Below are positions 7,212 through 16,112 of a stretch of DNA of 36,447 nt, one piece after another. The notes below the pieces were generated by a model, which was not told the origin of the DNA, ran no database searches, and worked only from the letters and a program-made list of their open reading frames with translations. A program made the translations under genes and the position numbers. The stretch comes from Acidimicrobiales bacterium. GTDB lineage: Bacteria > Actinomycetota > Acidimicrobiia > Acidimicrobiales > RAAP-2. The first letter of the stretch is position 1; the number at the start of each line of letters is the position of its first letter. Where the stretch lies: the NCBI GenBank assembly GCA_025362585.1, contig JANYFR010000047.1:1-36447 (forward strand). Reading direction: 5' to 3'.

Positions 7212-10200
7212 GAGGTCTCCACTCTGGCTCGCGTGACGCGCTGACTGACGACCTTGGACGAGGCCCCCGGACCCATGGTCACGCCGTAGAGCGCGTCGGC
7301 TGCCTCCATCGTGCGCTTCTGGTGGGTCACGATCAACAACTGCGCCTCGTCACGGAACTCGTCGACCAGACTGAGGAATCGCTGCAGGTTCGCGTCGTCG
7401 AGGGCCGCTTCGACCTCGTCCATCATGTAAAAGGGCGAGGGCCGCGATCGAAAGACCGCGAAAAGGAACGCGAGCGCCGCCATCGAACGCTCGCCGCCCG
7501 ACAGTAGCGAGAGCCGACGGACGTTGCGACCCATGGGGCGAACCTCGATTTCGACACCGGTGTTTAAGGGGTCGTCGGGTTCGGTCAGGATCAGTCGACC
7601 CTGACCACCGGGGAAGAGCATCGCGATGAGCGTGGAAAAGTGCTCGTTGACGTCCGCCACGGCACTCGAAAACGTCTGCATGATCTCCTCGTCGAGGGCG
7701 CGCAGCACCTCTTGGAGTTCGCGGCGGGCGTGGCGCACGTCACTCACCTGGGCGTCGAGGTCCTTGTAGCGCTCCTCGAGGGCCGACAGCTCTTCGAGAG
7801 CCAGCGGGTTGATCGGACCGAGCGAGGTGATCCGTGCCTCGAGTTCGCCAACTCGCTGATCGAGCGTGACGTCCGCACCGAGCTCGATCGGGCGCGCCGG
7901 TCCCATCTCGTGAGGCTCGACGCCGAGATCGCGGCGCACGATGTCGTGCAGGTTCGCAATCTTGACGACCAGTTCGGCCTGCTCTATCTCGGCCCGCCGT
8001 TCCACGTTACCGAGCTCGACGAGTCGGTCGTCGGCGACCTGACGCGAGTGGCGAATAGCTTCGAGTCGATCGGCACTGGCCCGCGACGCCTCGAGCTGTT
8101 CACGATACGTTGAGTCGAGGGCCTCCTGGGAGACGCGAACCTCATCGGTCGCGTGTCGAACAAGCTCCGCGAGCCGTTCGAGGACCTGCATGTCGAACTC
8201 GATACCTTCGCGCCGGCTGGCGGCGACGGCCCGTTCACTCGATCGGCCCTCGAGACGCTGCTCAATCTCAGTGCGACGCAACTCAATGAGGCGACGGCGT
8301 TCGCCGAACTCGGCCTCGAGTCGAGAAAGGGCCGTCGCGCGGGTACTGACTTCGGTGCGGTGACGCTCGAGCGCCCGGCGCGCGTCGCCCCACTGGTCCC
8401 GGCGACTCTCCGTTTCGTCGACGGCCGCCTCGAGGAGGGGCAACTGGTCGCGCAGGACCAACAGCTCGTCGTCAATGGTCGCGAGCTGCTCCGCGAAGCT
8501 CGCGACCTCACTCGCCTGAGCCTGCGCGTCGCGGGTCAGTTCGTCGACGAGCGCTCCCAGGCGCACCACCTCGCCCTCGAGACGACGGGACTCGCCGTCG
8601 GCCTGGGCGACTCGGGTCGTGGCTCGGGTCACCCGCAGTCGGGCCGAAGCGGTTTGTTCGTCGGCGCGCAGGCAGCGCGCGCGCCTCGGCTCCACCGCGG
8701 CGGCCGCGTCGCGCGCGGCACGTTCGGCCTCCTCGACCGTGGCGCTCGTCACGATGGCCCGCCCGGAGGCCACGCGCCAACCCGACGAAGCGAAGCGGTC
8801 ACCCTCGCGGGTGACGATCACGAGCTGCGGATGGGCCAGCGCGACCTCGATGCCCAACTCCCAGTTCTCGGCGATGAACGCGCGCGAAAAGAGGGCGTCA
8901 AGGACCCGCGTCACGTGTTCGGGAGCGTGGGCCCTCGCGCGCACCAGCGTGCGCAGTGAGGCGCACCCCTCGGGTGTCGCGGGCGGATCGATGGGCTGAT
9001 CCGCGACGGCGAGGATGAGCCCGGTGCCGCCTTCGCGTCGCAACATCTCGAGCGCGGCCCTCGCCGACTTCTTGCCGTCGACGACCATGGCACTGACCGA
9101 CGCACCAGCGGCCGATTCGACGGCCCGCTCCCAACCTTGCTCGACCTCGATCAGATCGAGAAAGGAGCCGAGGACGCCCTCCACCTTGTGCAGCATCGCT
9201 CGACTTCCGGCGCCGGAAAACTCATCGAGGGCGGCGGCGAGGAGTACGGCCCGGGCCTGCGTGCGAGCGGCAAGGTCGGAGGTCTCGCGCAGGGCCTCGT
9301 CGCTCAGGTGTCGGTCGCGCTCGGCGGCGTCGCCGTCGCGCTCGGCGTCACTGAGCTCCGCCCGAGCGGCGTCGAGTTCGGCCCGGGCCAGGCCCAGTCC
9401 GTGCAACGCAGTCCCGAGATCGCTGGTGGCCTCACTGGCGCGCGCGCCCGTTTCGGCCAGGCGCGCGGCGCTCCGCCGTTCGCTTTCGCGCAACGAGCCA
9501 GACGACCGTTCGAGCAGGGCGACGCGCTGGCCGACCGCGACGAGAGCCGCCTCGTCGTTGGGCGCCGACATCGAGCCCCACGACTCGTCGAAGTCCATCT
9601 CGGCGCGCTCGAGCGCCGCTTGGTCGGCGGTGAGGTCGTCGCGCCGGGTGACCAGGGCGAGCTCCTCGCCGTCCAGCGACGTCAGGTCGATTGTGAGTTT
9701 CGCGGCGTCGGCCTCGAGCGTCGCGATGACGTTCTCGTCCGCCGACGCCGCCAGGGCCTGACGCAGCGACCGTTCGCGCTCGGCGATGATCGACGAGGTG
9801 CCCTTGGCGCGTTCGGCGAGGCCCGCGAGGGTGCCGAGCGCCACCGCGAGCAGCTCTTCGCGACGGCTCGCCATCTCGGCCGCCGTGGCGCTGGCCTGGG
9901 CGTCGAGGGCGACCAGTTCGAGACGCAAAACGCGCTCCTTGGTCGATGACGCGGCGAGATCCGTCTCGAGCTGGTGGCGACGGGCTTCGAAGGCCGCGAG
10001 TCGCGTCGAGAAGAGCAGGTGGCGCGCCGCACGCAGGTCGCTCGCGACGTCGGAGTAACTGCGCGCCGACGCCGCCTGGCGTTCGAGGGGCCGCATCTGT
10101 CGTCGAACTTCGCGCACCAGGTCGCCGAGGCGCTCCAGGTTCTCTTGGGTCGCACTGAGGCGCCGCTCGGCCCGCTCTTTTCGACGTCGGTGCTTCAGCA

Positions 10201-10699
10201 CCCCGGCCGCCTCTTCGATGACCGCCCGACGATTCTCCGAACTGGAGTTCAGGATCGAATCGAGTTGACCCTGGCCAATGATCATGTGCTGTTGGCGTCC
10301 GACGCCCGAGTCGCTCAAGAGCTCCTGCACGTCGAGCAGACGACAGGTCGTTGCGTTGATGGCGTACTCGGAGTCACCGTTTCGAAAGAGGGTGCGCGAG
10401 ATGGTGACCTCGGCGCCCTCGATGGCGAGGCGCCCGAGCGAGTTGTCGATGGTTAGGGAGACTTCAGCACGCCCGAGGGCGGTGCGGTTCGCGGTACCCA
10501 TGAAAATGACGTCGTCCATCTTCGAACTGCGCAGCGCGCGCGTGCTCTGAGCGCCGAGCACCCAAGTGACGGCGTCGACGACGTTGGACTTTCCCGAACC
10601 GTTCGGACCGACCACCGCCGTCACGCCTGGCTCGAATTCGAGCACGGTGTTGTCGGCGAAGGACTTAAAGCCCTTCATGGTCAATCGCTTAAGAAACAC
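7208..10699 (-). CDS. smc: Chromosome segregation protein SMC
   Basis: ATPase that organises and separates chromosomes together with ScpA and ScpB (not in this window). It has 1163 residues, the expected size. Walker A GPNGSGKS is at 31-38. Two long coiled-coil arms flank a hinge at about residues 505-655. The ABC signature LSGGERSMAALAF begins at 1066, and Walker B FYMMDE is at 1090-1095. The start is GTG at 10699; no strong ribosome site is seen. It lies 38 bp after mutM and overlaps ftsY. The antisense strand is open over long stretches, a GC-skew effect and not extra genes. Confidence 0.98.
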   Translation of the reverse strand: MFLKRLTMKGFKSFADNTVLEFEPGVTAVVGPNGSGKSNVVDAVTWVLGAQSTRALRSSKMDDVIFMGTANRTALGRAEVSLTIDNSLGRLAIEGAEVTISRTLFRNGDSEYAINATTCRLLDVQELLSDSGVGRQQHMIIGQGQLDSILNSSSENRRAVIEEAAGVLKHRRRKERAERRLSATQENLERLGDLVREVRRQMRPLERQAASARSYSDVASDLRAARHLLFSTRLAAFEARRHQLETDLAASSTKERVLRLELVALDAQASATAAEMASRREELLAVALGTLAGLAERAKGTSSIIAERERSLRQALAASADENVIATLEADAAKLTIDLTSLDGEELALVTRRDDLTADQAALERAEMDFDESWGSMSAPNDEAALVAVGQRVALLERSSGSLRESERRSAARLAETGARASEATSDLGTALHGLGLARAELDAARAELSDAERDGDAAERDRHLSDEALRETSDLAARTQARAVLLAAALDEFSGAGSRAMLHKVEGVLGSFLDLIEVEQGWERAVESAAGASVSAMVVDGKKSARAALEMLRREGGTGLILAVADQPIDPPATPEGCASLRTLVRARAHAPEHVTRVLDALFSRAFIAENWELGIEVALAHPQLVIVTREGDRFASSGWRVASGRAIVTSATVEEAERAARDAAAAVEPRRARCLRADEQTASARLRVTRATTRVAQADGESRRLEGEVVRLGALVDELTRDAQAQASEVASFAEQLATIDDELLVLRDQLPLLEAAVDETESRRDQWGDARRALERHRTEVSTRATALSRLEAEFGERRRLIELRRTEIEQRLEGRSSERAVAASRREGIEFDMQVLERLAELVRHATDEVRVSQEALDSTYREQLEASRASADRLEAIRHSRQVADDRLVELGNVERRAEIEQAELVVKIANLHDIVRRDLGVEPHEMGPARPIELGADVTLDQRVGELEARITSLGPINPLALEELSALEERYKDLDAQVSDVRHARRELQEVLRALDEEIMQTFSSAVADVNEHFSTLIAMLFPGGQGRLILTEPDDPLNTGVEIEVRPMGRNVRRLSLLSGGERSMAALAFLFAVFRSRPSPFYMMDEVEAALDDANLQRFLSLVDEFRDEAQLLIVTHQKRTMEAADALYGVTMGPGASSKVVSQRVTRARVETS

Positions 10700-10737
10700 G
10701 GGTAGACGCTAGCAACCTTCTCGAGGCGCGCCCGGTG

Positions 10738-11640
10738 TCAACTCTGGCACTTCGGGCAGTAGAACGTCGAGCGGCCGCGGACGGTTTCGCGCGCGATGGG
10801 CTGACGGCACTGCAGGCACGCCAGACCTTCACGGCCGTACACCTGGTGGAGTTGCTGGTACGAACCGAAGTTGCCATCGGGGTCGACGAACTGCTCGTCG
10901 TCGAGCGTCGAGCCGCCATGTTTGATGGCGTCGGTCAGGACCTCCGAGATCGACCGGTGGAGCCGTCGAATCTCGATTGTCGAGAGCGACTCCGATTCGC
11001 GGTCGAAGCGCAGGCCCGCCGCGAAGAGAATCTCGTCGGCGTAGATGTTACCGATGCCCGCGATGATGTCCTGGTCGGTTAACACGGCCTTCAATCCCGT
11101 CGAACGGCTGCGCAGGATCGCGGCAAATCGGTCCCAGCCGATCTGGTCCTCGAAGGGGTCGATACCGAGGTGGGCCAACTCGGGGATCGCCCGGCGTAGC
11201 GCCAGGCCGTCGCCGCCAATGGAGAGCCGGGCGAACTTCGAAATCTCGACGTCGGCGCCCTCGACCGGGCCCCGTGACACGTAGAGCTCGCCAAAGGTCC
11301 GCGGATCGACGTAGCGCAGCTCACCGCCCTGCACGAAGGTGACGACGGCGTGGGTGTGCTTGGGCTTGGGCTCCTTCGGGCCCTTCGCGCGCAAGAGCTG
11401 GCCCGACATCCCGAGGTGCACGACGAGATACGTGCTGTTCTCGAGTGCGACGATGAGGTTCTTGCCGAGTCGCTGCACCGACTTGATCGAATGACCCTCG
11501 ACGAGGGCGCGAAACTCCTTCGCGGTCTTGTGGCGCCGCACGAGCCGGCCGTTGGTGACCGCGACGGCCTTGATCTTCTTGCCGACCAGGTCGCGCGCCA
11601 GTGAGGCGCGCACCGTCTCGACCTCAGGCAGTTCAGGCAT
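10738..11640 (-). CDS. mutM: Formamidopyrimidine-DNA glycosylase (Fpg)
   Basis: Bifunctional glycosylase/AP lyase removing 8-oxoguanine and formamidopyrimidines. It has 300 residues. The start MPELPEVETVR leaves Pro2 as the Schiff-base nucleophile and Glu3 beside it; Lys60 in RLGKNL is the conserved beta-lyase lysine. The H2TH region includes VLTDQDIIAGIGNIYADEIL. A zinc finger with C275, C278, C295 and C298 ends the chain. The ATG at 11640 overlaps the end of rnc by 8 bp. The frame is open upstream to 11724, but that part only overlaps rnc. This is the classical copy; a divergent second member lies at 32028-32894. Confidence 0.97.
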   Translation of the reverse strand: MPELPEVETVRASLARDLVGKKIKAVAVTNGRLVRRHKTAKEFRALVEGHSIKSVQRLGKNLIVALENSTYLVVHLGMSGQLLRAKGPKEPKPKHTHAVVTFVQGGELRYVDPRTFGELYVSRGPVEGADVEISKFARLSIGGDGLALRRAIPELAHLGIDPFEDQIGWDRFAAILRSRSTGLKAVLTDQDIIAGIGNIYADEILFAAGLRFDRESESLSTIEIRRLHRSISEVLTDAIKHGGSTLDDEQFVDPDGNFGSYQQLHQVYGREGLACLQCRQPIARETVRGRSTFYCPKCQS

Positions 11641-12322
11641 CGCCGTGACCACCCCACGCGGCCTCGGCGGCCTCGAGCTCGGCCGCCTTCTTCGAGCGGC
11701 CCTCGCCGGCGCCGAGCCACTCACCCGCCGCGCTCACCGTCGCGCTGAAGGTGGCGTCGTGACTCGGTCCATCACTGACCACCTCGTAGACCGGCGTGCC
11801 GCGACCGGTCGCCTCGGTCCACTGACGCAGGCGGGTCTTGGGGTCGACCTCGCCGGGACGGAGGGCCGCTTCGGCCACGGCCCCGCGCAGGGCTCCCTGG
11901 ACGAACCGTTTGGCGACCTCGTAACCGGCCTCGAGGTACAGGGCCGCCACGACGGCCTCGAAGGCGTCGGCGAGCAGCGACGGGCGTTCGAGCCCGTGCT
12001 CCTTCTGCACACCCCGTCCAATGCGCAGACAGCTCGCGAGGTCAATGGCCAGGGCGCATCGCGCCAGCGAGGCCTCGTTGACGACGCGAGAACGTACGAG
12101 CGAGCCCGAACCCTCGTTGAGTGCGGGGTACGTGGTCACGATGAGGTCGGCCACGGCGAGATCAACGACGGCGTCGCCGAGGAACTCGAGGCGCTCGTTG
12201 GACTCGACGCCGTGCTCGGCCGCGTAACTGGAGTGGGTCACGGCGACCACGAGCAACCCGCTGTCACGGGCCAGTCCCAGTCGCTCGGCCAACGCGTCGA
12301 GGGGCGAGCGCAGCAGGCTCAC
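11633..12322 (-). CDS. rnc: Ribonuclease III
   Basis: Cleaves double-stranded RNA, including rRNA precursors. It has 229 residues. The signature NERLEFLGD is at 42-50 with catalytic Glu45 and Asp50; the second acidic pair is Asp119 and Glu122 in LLADAFEAVVAALYLEAG. A double-stranded RNA-binding domain covers about 163-226 (PKTRLRQWTEATG to KKAAELEAAEAAW). The start is GTG at 12322, eight bases after the acpP stop. The acpP-rnc-mutM-smc order is standard for the phylum. Confidence 0.97.
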   Translation of the reverse strand: MSLLRSPLDALAERLGLARDSGLLVVAVTHSSYAAEHGVESNERLEFLGDAVVDLAVADLIVTTYPALNEGSGSLVRSRVVNEASLARCALAIDLASCLRIGRGVQKEHGLERPSLLADAFEAVVAALYLEAGYEVAKRFVQGALRGAVAEAALRPGEVDPKTRLRQWTEATGRGTPVYEVVSDGPSHDATFSATVSAAGEWLGAGEGRSKKAAELEAAEAAWGGHGDA

Positions 12323-12330
12323 GGTCCTCG

Positions 12331-12621
12331 TCAGGCCACCTGCAGTTTGGCCGCGACGTAGTTCACGGCCTCCCGCACGGACGTCAGTCCCTCGAGATCC
12401 TCGTCGTCGATGTGGAAGCCGGCCGAGTAGGTGGCGAGCTGCTCTTCGAGTGCTTCCACCAGCTCGATCAGGGCCAACGAGTCGGCCCCGAGGTCGCTGA
12501 ACGGGACGTCCTCGACGATGTCGTCGGGGCTCTTCTCGAGGATCTCGGCGAGCTGGTCGCGCACGATACCCAAGATGGTGGCCCGATCAATCGACGAGGG
12601 AGTGGTGGCGTCAGGGCTCAT
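12331..12621 (-). CDS. acpP: Acyl carrier protein
   Basis: Carries growing acyl chains for fatty-acid synthesis on a 4'-phosphopantetheine arm. The 96-residue acidic helical protein has the attachment motif LGADSLALIEL with Ser48 as the modified residue. An N-terminal extension of about 10 residues is unusual but mild. The ATG has AAGGAG five bases upstream. It sits between plsX and rnc; plsX uses acyl-ACP, so the pair is functionally linked. Confidence 0.95.
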   Translation of the reverse strand: MSPDATTPSSIDRATILGIVRDQLAEILEKSPDDIVEDVPFSDLGADSLALIELVEALEEQLATYSAGFHIDDEDLEGLTSVREAVNYVAAKLQVA

Positions 12622-12681
12622 GGGTGCTCCTTAGAGTTGCTGCCCTAGGTTACCGAGCAACCGGTGGACCACCCCAGATTC

Positions 12682-13665
12682 TCAGGTTTGATCAGGACGG
12701 ATGGTTGAACGAAGTCCTTCGACCACGCCGCCCTCGTGCATCTCGGCGGCGACGCGCAGCGCGTTCATGATGGCGGTCGCGTTGCTCGAGCCGTGGCTGA
12801 TGACGCAGATCCCCTCGAGGCCGAGCAGCAGCGCCCCACCCTGATTCTCGGGCGTGAGTTCGGCCGCGGCCGGTAGCAGGTACTCGAGGAGGACGTCGCG
12901 CGCAGCCCTGGTGGCGTCGTTGGTGTCGAGCACGCCGAGCACGGTCGCCACCACGAACTTGAGCGCGCCCTCGAGGGTCTTGAGGGCCACGTTGCCGGTG
13001 AAGCCGTCGGTCACGACGACGTCGACGGGAGACGGGATCAGGTCGCGCCCCTCGACGTTGCCCACGAAGTTGAGACCGGCCGACCCGGCGAGCAACTGGT
13101 GCGCCTCCTTGACGAGGGGGGTGCCCTTGGTCGACTCTTCACCAATCGAGAGCAGTCCCACGCTCGGGTTCGCGACGCCGTAGTGCACGTGAGCGAAGGA
13201 GCTGGCCATCAGGGCGAACTGCAGCAGCATCTCGGGCGTGCATTCGGCGTTGGCTCCGGCGTCGACAAAGATCGTCGGGTGCGTCCCGGGATTGGGAATC
13301 AGCGTCGCGATACAGGGCCGCACGACGCCGGGCAGGCGTCCCATGCGCAGCAGCGCCGACGCCATCGTGGCGCCAGTGTTGCCGGCCGACACCATGGCGC
13401 TCGCCCGGTGATCGCGCACGAGCTCCGCGCAGCGCACGAGCGATGAGTCCTTCTTCTTGCGCACGCTCGACGCGGGGTCGTCGTCCATCGCGATCACTTC
13501 GGTGCAGGCGACCACCTCGAGGCCGAGCGGGTCACCCAACAGGTCGGGCACGCCCACGAGGATGACCGCCAGCCCGAGCTCATCGACGGCGCGGCGCGCG
13601 CCCGCGATGATCGCGCTCGGAGCGAAGTCACCTCCCATCGCGTCCAAGGCGATGGGCAGTGTCAA
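12682..13665 (-). CDS. plsX: Phosphate acyltransferase PlsX
   Basis: Converts acyl-ACP to acyl phosphate, the acyl donor for the first step of phospholipid synthesis. It has 327 residues. Markers are LPIALDAMGGDFAPSAII at the N-terminus, MVSAGNTGATMASALLRMGR, FVDAGANAEC and VVTDGFTGNVALKTLEG. The start is taken as TTG at 13665, one base after the rpmF stop, with GAGG nine bases upstream. The frame runs open for another 165 codons through rpmF and DUF177, but that is not plsX. The rpmF-plsX order is shared by most bacteria. Confidence 0.95.
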   Translation of the reverse strand: MTLPIALDAMGGDFAPSAIIAGARRAVDELGLAVILVGVPDLLGDPLGLEVVACTEVIAMDDDPASSVRKKKDSSLVRCAELVRDHRASAMVSAGNTGATMASALLRMGRLPGVVRPCIATLIPNPGTHPTIFVDAGANAECTPEMLLQFALMASSFAHVHYGVANPSVGLLSIGEESTKGTPLVKEAHQLLAGSAGLNFVGNVEGRDLIPSPVDVVVTDGFTGNVALKTLEGALKFVVATVLGVLDTNDATRAARDVLLEYLLPAAAELTPENQGGALLLGLEGICVISHGSSNATAIMNALRVAAEMHEGGVVEGLRSTIRPDQT

Positions 13666-13666
13666 G

Positions 13667-13846
13667 TTAGTTGACCTCGACGGCGACTCGACCCTTGTAC
13701 CAACCGCAGTTCGGGCAGACCACGTGGGGCAGTTTGGACGTCGCGCACTGGGGGCAGACGCTGCGCGCGGGCAGCCCCAGACGCCAGTTGGAGGCGCGGC
13801 GGCTGCGGGTCTTGGCTTTGCTGGTCTTGCGCTTGGGGACGGCCAT
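13667..13846 (-). CDS. rpmF: 50S ribosomal protein L32 (bL32), zinc-binding form
   Basis: A 59-residue bL32 starting MAVPKRKTSKAKTRSRRAS. It keeps two CXXC pairs (CPQC and CPNC, ten residues between them), so it is the zinc-binding form and not a Cys-less zinc-independent paralogue. It is short enough to be missed by length-limited gene calling. It lies between DUF177 (33 bp upstream) and plsX (1 bp downstream). The L32 C-plus form implies dependence on zinc supply. Confidence 0.96.
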   Translation of the reverse strand: MAVPKRKTSKAKTRSRRASNWRLGLPARSVCPQCATSKLPHVVCPNCGWYKGRVAVEVN

Positions 13847-13879
13847 CGTTCTTCTCTTTCACCAGAACGGGCGAACCCG

Positions 13880-14434
13880 TCACACTTCGTTGGATTCGCC
13901 GGGCTCTGCACCCGTGAATCGGAGTCCGTCCAGTGTAGCCCAGCGCGGATCCGCCGGCGCTTGGCACTCACAAGCAGCGTCGTTACGATCGATCCCGCAG
14001 TAGGGACAGAGGCCCCGACAGTCCGCGCGACAGAGCGGCGCGAGGGGCAGGTCCAGGAAAATCGCGTCGTGGACGAGTGGCGCGAGGTCCACGAAGTCGT
14101 GCTCGATGAGGTAGGTCTCCTCGTCGCCGGGCCCGCGCTCGTCAACGAACCGCTCGTCAACGGCGACGTCGCTCAACCCGAGTACCGGTGTCGAGCACCG
14201 TCGACAGGTGCCGTGCCAGGGGGCCTCGACGTGGCCCTTCGCGCGCAGTCCCCCGCTGAAGCTCTCGAGACGCAGGCGCACGCGCACGGTCGCTTCGGCG
14301 AACACGTCGGTCTCGGCGAGCCCGCGGGGGGTGAACTCACCGGGCTCGTCAAAGGGTGCGTCGAAGGCGACCTCGACGGTCGAGGGAACGTCGCGCAGCA
14401 ACTGGGCCACCGGCACGAGATACGGCGACGACAC
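13880..14434 (-). CDS. DUF177 (YceD) family protein
   Basis: A 184-residue protein of the DUF177/YceD family, regularly encoded just before rpmF and linked to 23S rRNA accumulation in plants and bacteria. It contains GHVEAPWHGTCRRCS, LIEHDFVDLAPLVHDAIFLD, LPLAPLCRADCRGLCPYCG and a further CEC pair; the CXXC sets suggest metal binding. It starts at GTG (14434), three bases after the sepIVA stop. Molecular function remains unproven. Confidence 0.92.
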   Translation of the reverse strand: MSSPYLVPVAQLLRDVPSTVEVAFDAPFDEPGEFTPRGLAETDVFAEATVRVRLRLESFSGGLRAKGHVEAPWHGTCRRCSTPVLGLSDVAVDERFVDERGPGDEETYLIEHDFVDLAPLVHDAIFLDLPLAPLCRADCRGLCPYCGIDRNDAACECQAPADPRWATLDGLRFTGAEPGESNEV

Positions 14435-14437
14435 GGC

Positions 14438-15079
14438 TCAGTACGCGTCCTGGTCGAAGAAGGACGTCTCCTCGTGCGTGGACGGCTCCTGGTAGCCGGG
14501 CGCCGCACCGGGCGCAATAAAGGACCGCTCGGTCGCGGCGGGCTCGTCGTCGATGAGCGACGTGGGCAGGCCCTGCGCACTCAGTCGCTCGCGACCCGAC
14601 CGGGCCGTCTTCAAGAGCCGTTCGAGCACGATTTCGAAACTGCCGAGCTTGCCGTCGATGAAGTCCTCGGACTGATTGATGATTTGGCGAGCCTGGGTGT
14701 GCGCGTCGGCGATGATCTGCTGGGCGACGAGGCGAGATTGGCGCGCGATCTCGGTCTTATCGACCATTCGCGCGGCCTCGGCGCGTACCTGGTCCATCAG
14801 CTGCTGGGCCTTTTGCAGTTCGGCCGCCATCAGTTCCTCGCGGTCGCGCAGCGCCCAGCGGGCCTCGCGGATCTCTTCGGGCAGACTGCGGACCGCCGAC
14901 TCGAGTAGGCCCAGGACGTCGTCGCGCACGATCAGCGCGGAGTTCGATAACGGCATCTGCTTGGCCGTCGCGACCAGGTCAATCAGGTCGCGCAGGTCGC
15001 TCTCGATGTCGCGCCGGGCGTGGCGGGCCTGGGGCTCGGTGAACTCCTCGGGGTCGTCGTAGCCGTCAAACGACGTCAT
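14438..15079 (-). CDS. sepIVA: SepIVA-like DivIVA-type septation factor
   Basis: A 213-residue coiled-coil protein. The middle (about residues 70-165) is a long charged helix (RDREELMAAELQKAQQLMDQ, then QIIADAHTQARQIINQSEDF) typical of DivIVA-like proteins, and the C-terminus is disordered. Position (between coaD and DUF177) and sequence match Rv2927c, named SepIVA in mycobacteria, where it is needed for division and polar growth. The start at ATG 15079 is fixed by AGGAGG five bases upstream; the GTG two codons earlier overlaps that site. It overlaps the end of coaD by 14 bp. Confidence 0.85.
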   Translation of the reverse strand: MTSFDGYDDPEEFTEPQARHARRDIESDLRDLIDLVATAKQMPLSNSALIVRDDVLGLLESAVRSLPEEIREARWALRDREELMAAELQKAQQLMDQVRAEAARMVDKTEIARQSRLVAQQIIADAHTQARQIINQSEDFIDGKLGSFEIVLERLLKTARSGRERLSAQGLPTSLIDDEPAATERSFIAPGAAPGYQEPSTHEETSFFDQDAY

Positions 15080-15563
15080 TGCCACCTCCTGGGAACCGCT
15101 CGTCTAACCGCGCGGCGACGGGCTTGGGAACGAACGCCGACACATTGCCACCGTAGCGGGCGACCTCTCGAATGAGGCGCGAGGCAATAAACGAGTGGGT
15201 CGAACTCGACGGAATGAAGAGGGTCTCGACGCCCGAGAGCGAGCGGTTCATCTGGGCCATCTGCAGCTCGCTCTCGAAGTCCGACACGGCCCGCAGGCCC
15301 TTCACGATCGCGGTGGCGTTAACGTCGCGCGCCACTTTGACTAACAGCGTCGAGATCGAGACGATGCGCACGTTCTTCAGGTGCGCCAGCGATTCGGCGA
15401 TCATCTCGCGGCGTTCGTCAAGATCGAAGAGGACCTCGGACTTCTGGGGGTTGCGAATCGCCGCCACGACGATCTCGTCAAAGATCAGTGCGGCCCGCTC
15501 CACGACCTCCAGGTGACCGTTGTGGAACGGGTCAAAGGAACCGGGGATCAGGCCAACGGTCAC
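15066..15563 (-). CDS. coaD: Phosphopantetheine adenylyltransferase
   Basis: Penultimate enzyme of coenzyme A synthesis, joining ATP and 4'-phosphopantetheine to dephospho-CoA. It has 165 residues. The nucleotidyltransferase motif GSFDPFHNGH is at 8-17, with RNPQKSEVLFDLDERREMI and the late SSSTHSFIASRLIREVARYGG. The start is GTG at 15563, overlapping the rsmD TGA as GTGA. rsmD-coaD pairing is near universal. Its product feeds acpP maturation encoded in the same block. Confidence 0.96.
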   Translation of the reverse strand: MTVGLIPGSFDPFHNGHLEVVERAALIFDEIVVAAIRNPQKSEVLFDLDERREMIAESLAHLKNVRIVSISTLLVKVARDVNATAIVKGLRAVSDFESELQMAQMNRSLSGVETLFIPSSSTHSFIASRLIREVARYGGNVSAFVPKPVAARLDERFPGGGNDVV

Positions 15564-16087
15564 GCGCCCTCCCCTTCGTCGGGTTCTAACATCGTTACGA
15601 GCGTAGTGCCGTACCGTTTCGTTTTGGTCACGATCCAACCCTCGGGGGCGTCCATATGACGATCGTTCTCGATAATCACGCGTTCGGCCCGCGCCCCCGC
15701 CAGCACGCTCGCGAGATCGAGTGGCCCGTAGGGCGGATCGGCGAGGATGAGATCGAGGTCGTCGGGCGGCGACCACTGGGGCAACGAGGCGCGTACGAAG
15801 AGCGCGTCGGCGCCCAGCTGCAGCGACTCGAGGTTGTGCTTGGCGGCGAGGAGGCACGCGGGGTCGCTGTCGACGAAGTAGACCTTGCGCGCGCCGCGCG
15901 ACATCGCTTCGATACCCATCGCACCCGAGCCGCAGTAGAGGTCCACGACGACGAGGTCGGTGAGGCCTCCGCGACTTTCGAGCATCGAGAAGATCGCCTC
16001 GCGGGCGTAGTCGGTCGTCGGGCGCACCGTGGGTGGCAACTTCGCCTTGAGCGGTCGTCCCCGGGCCGCCCCACCAATGACTCGCAC
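15560..16087 (-). CDS. rsmD: 16S rRNA (guanine966-N2)-methyltransferase RsmD
   Basis: Class I methyltransferase acting on G966 of 16S rRNA in the 30S subunit. About 175 residues: it begins VRVIGGAARGRPLKA, then RPTTDYAREAIFSML, the SAM-binding VVVDLYCGSGAMGIEAMSRGA, and the catalytic DPPYGPLDL. The start is taken as GTG at 16087, 25 bp after recG; an in-frame TTG at 16093 is an alternative, and neither has a clear ribosome site. The frame stays open upstream inside recG without family likeness. Confidence 0.93.
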   Translation of the reverse strand: MRVIGGAARGRPLKAKLPPTVRPTTDYAREAIFSMLESRGGLTDLVVVDLYCGSGAMGIEAMSRGARKVYFVDSDPACLLAAKHNLESLQLGADALFVRASLPQWSPPDDLDLILADPPYGPLDLASVLAGARAERVIIENDRHMDAPEGWIVTKTKRYGTTLVTMLEPDEGEGA

Positions 16088-16112
16088 CCCCAAAGGGTAC
16101 GTCGCATTGTTG

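Noticed and set aside
13666-14160. Upstream extension of the plsX frame by 165 codons
   Set aside because: Covers rpmF and DUF177 in a different register; PlsX homologues start at the LPIALDAMGGD region.
13457-14908. 483-codon plus-strand open frame
   Set aside because: Lies opposite plsX, rpmF, DUF177 and sepIVA, all of which have clear family motifs.
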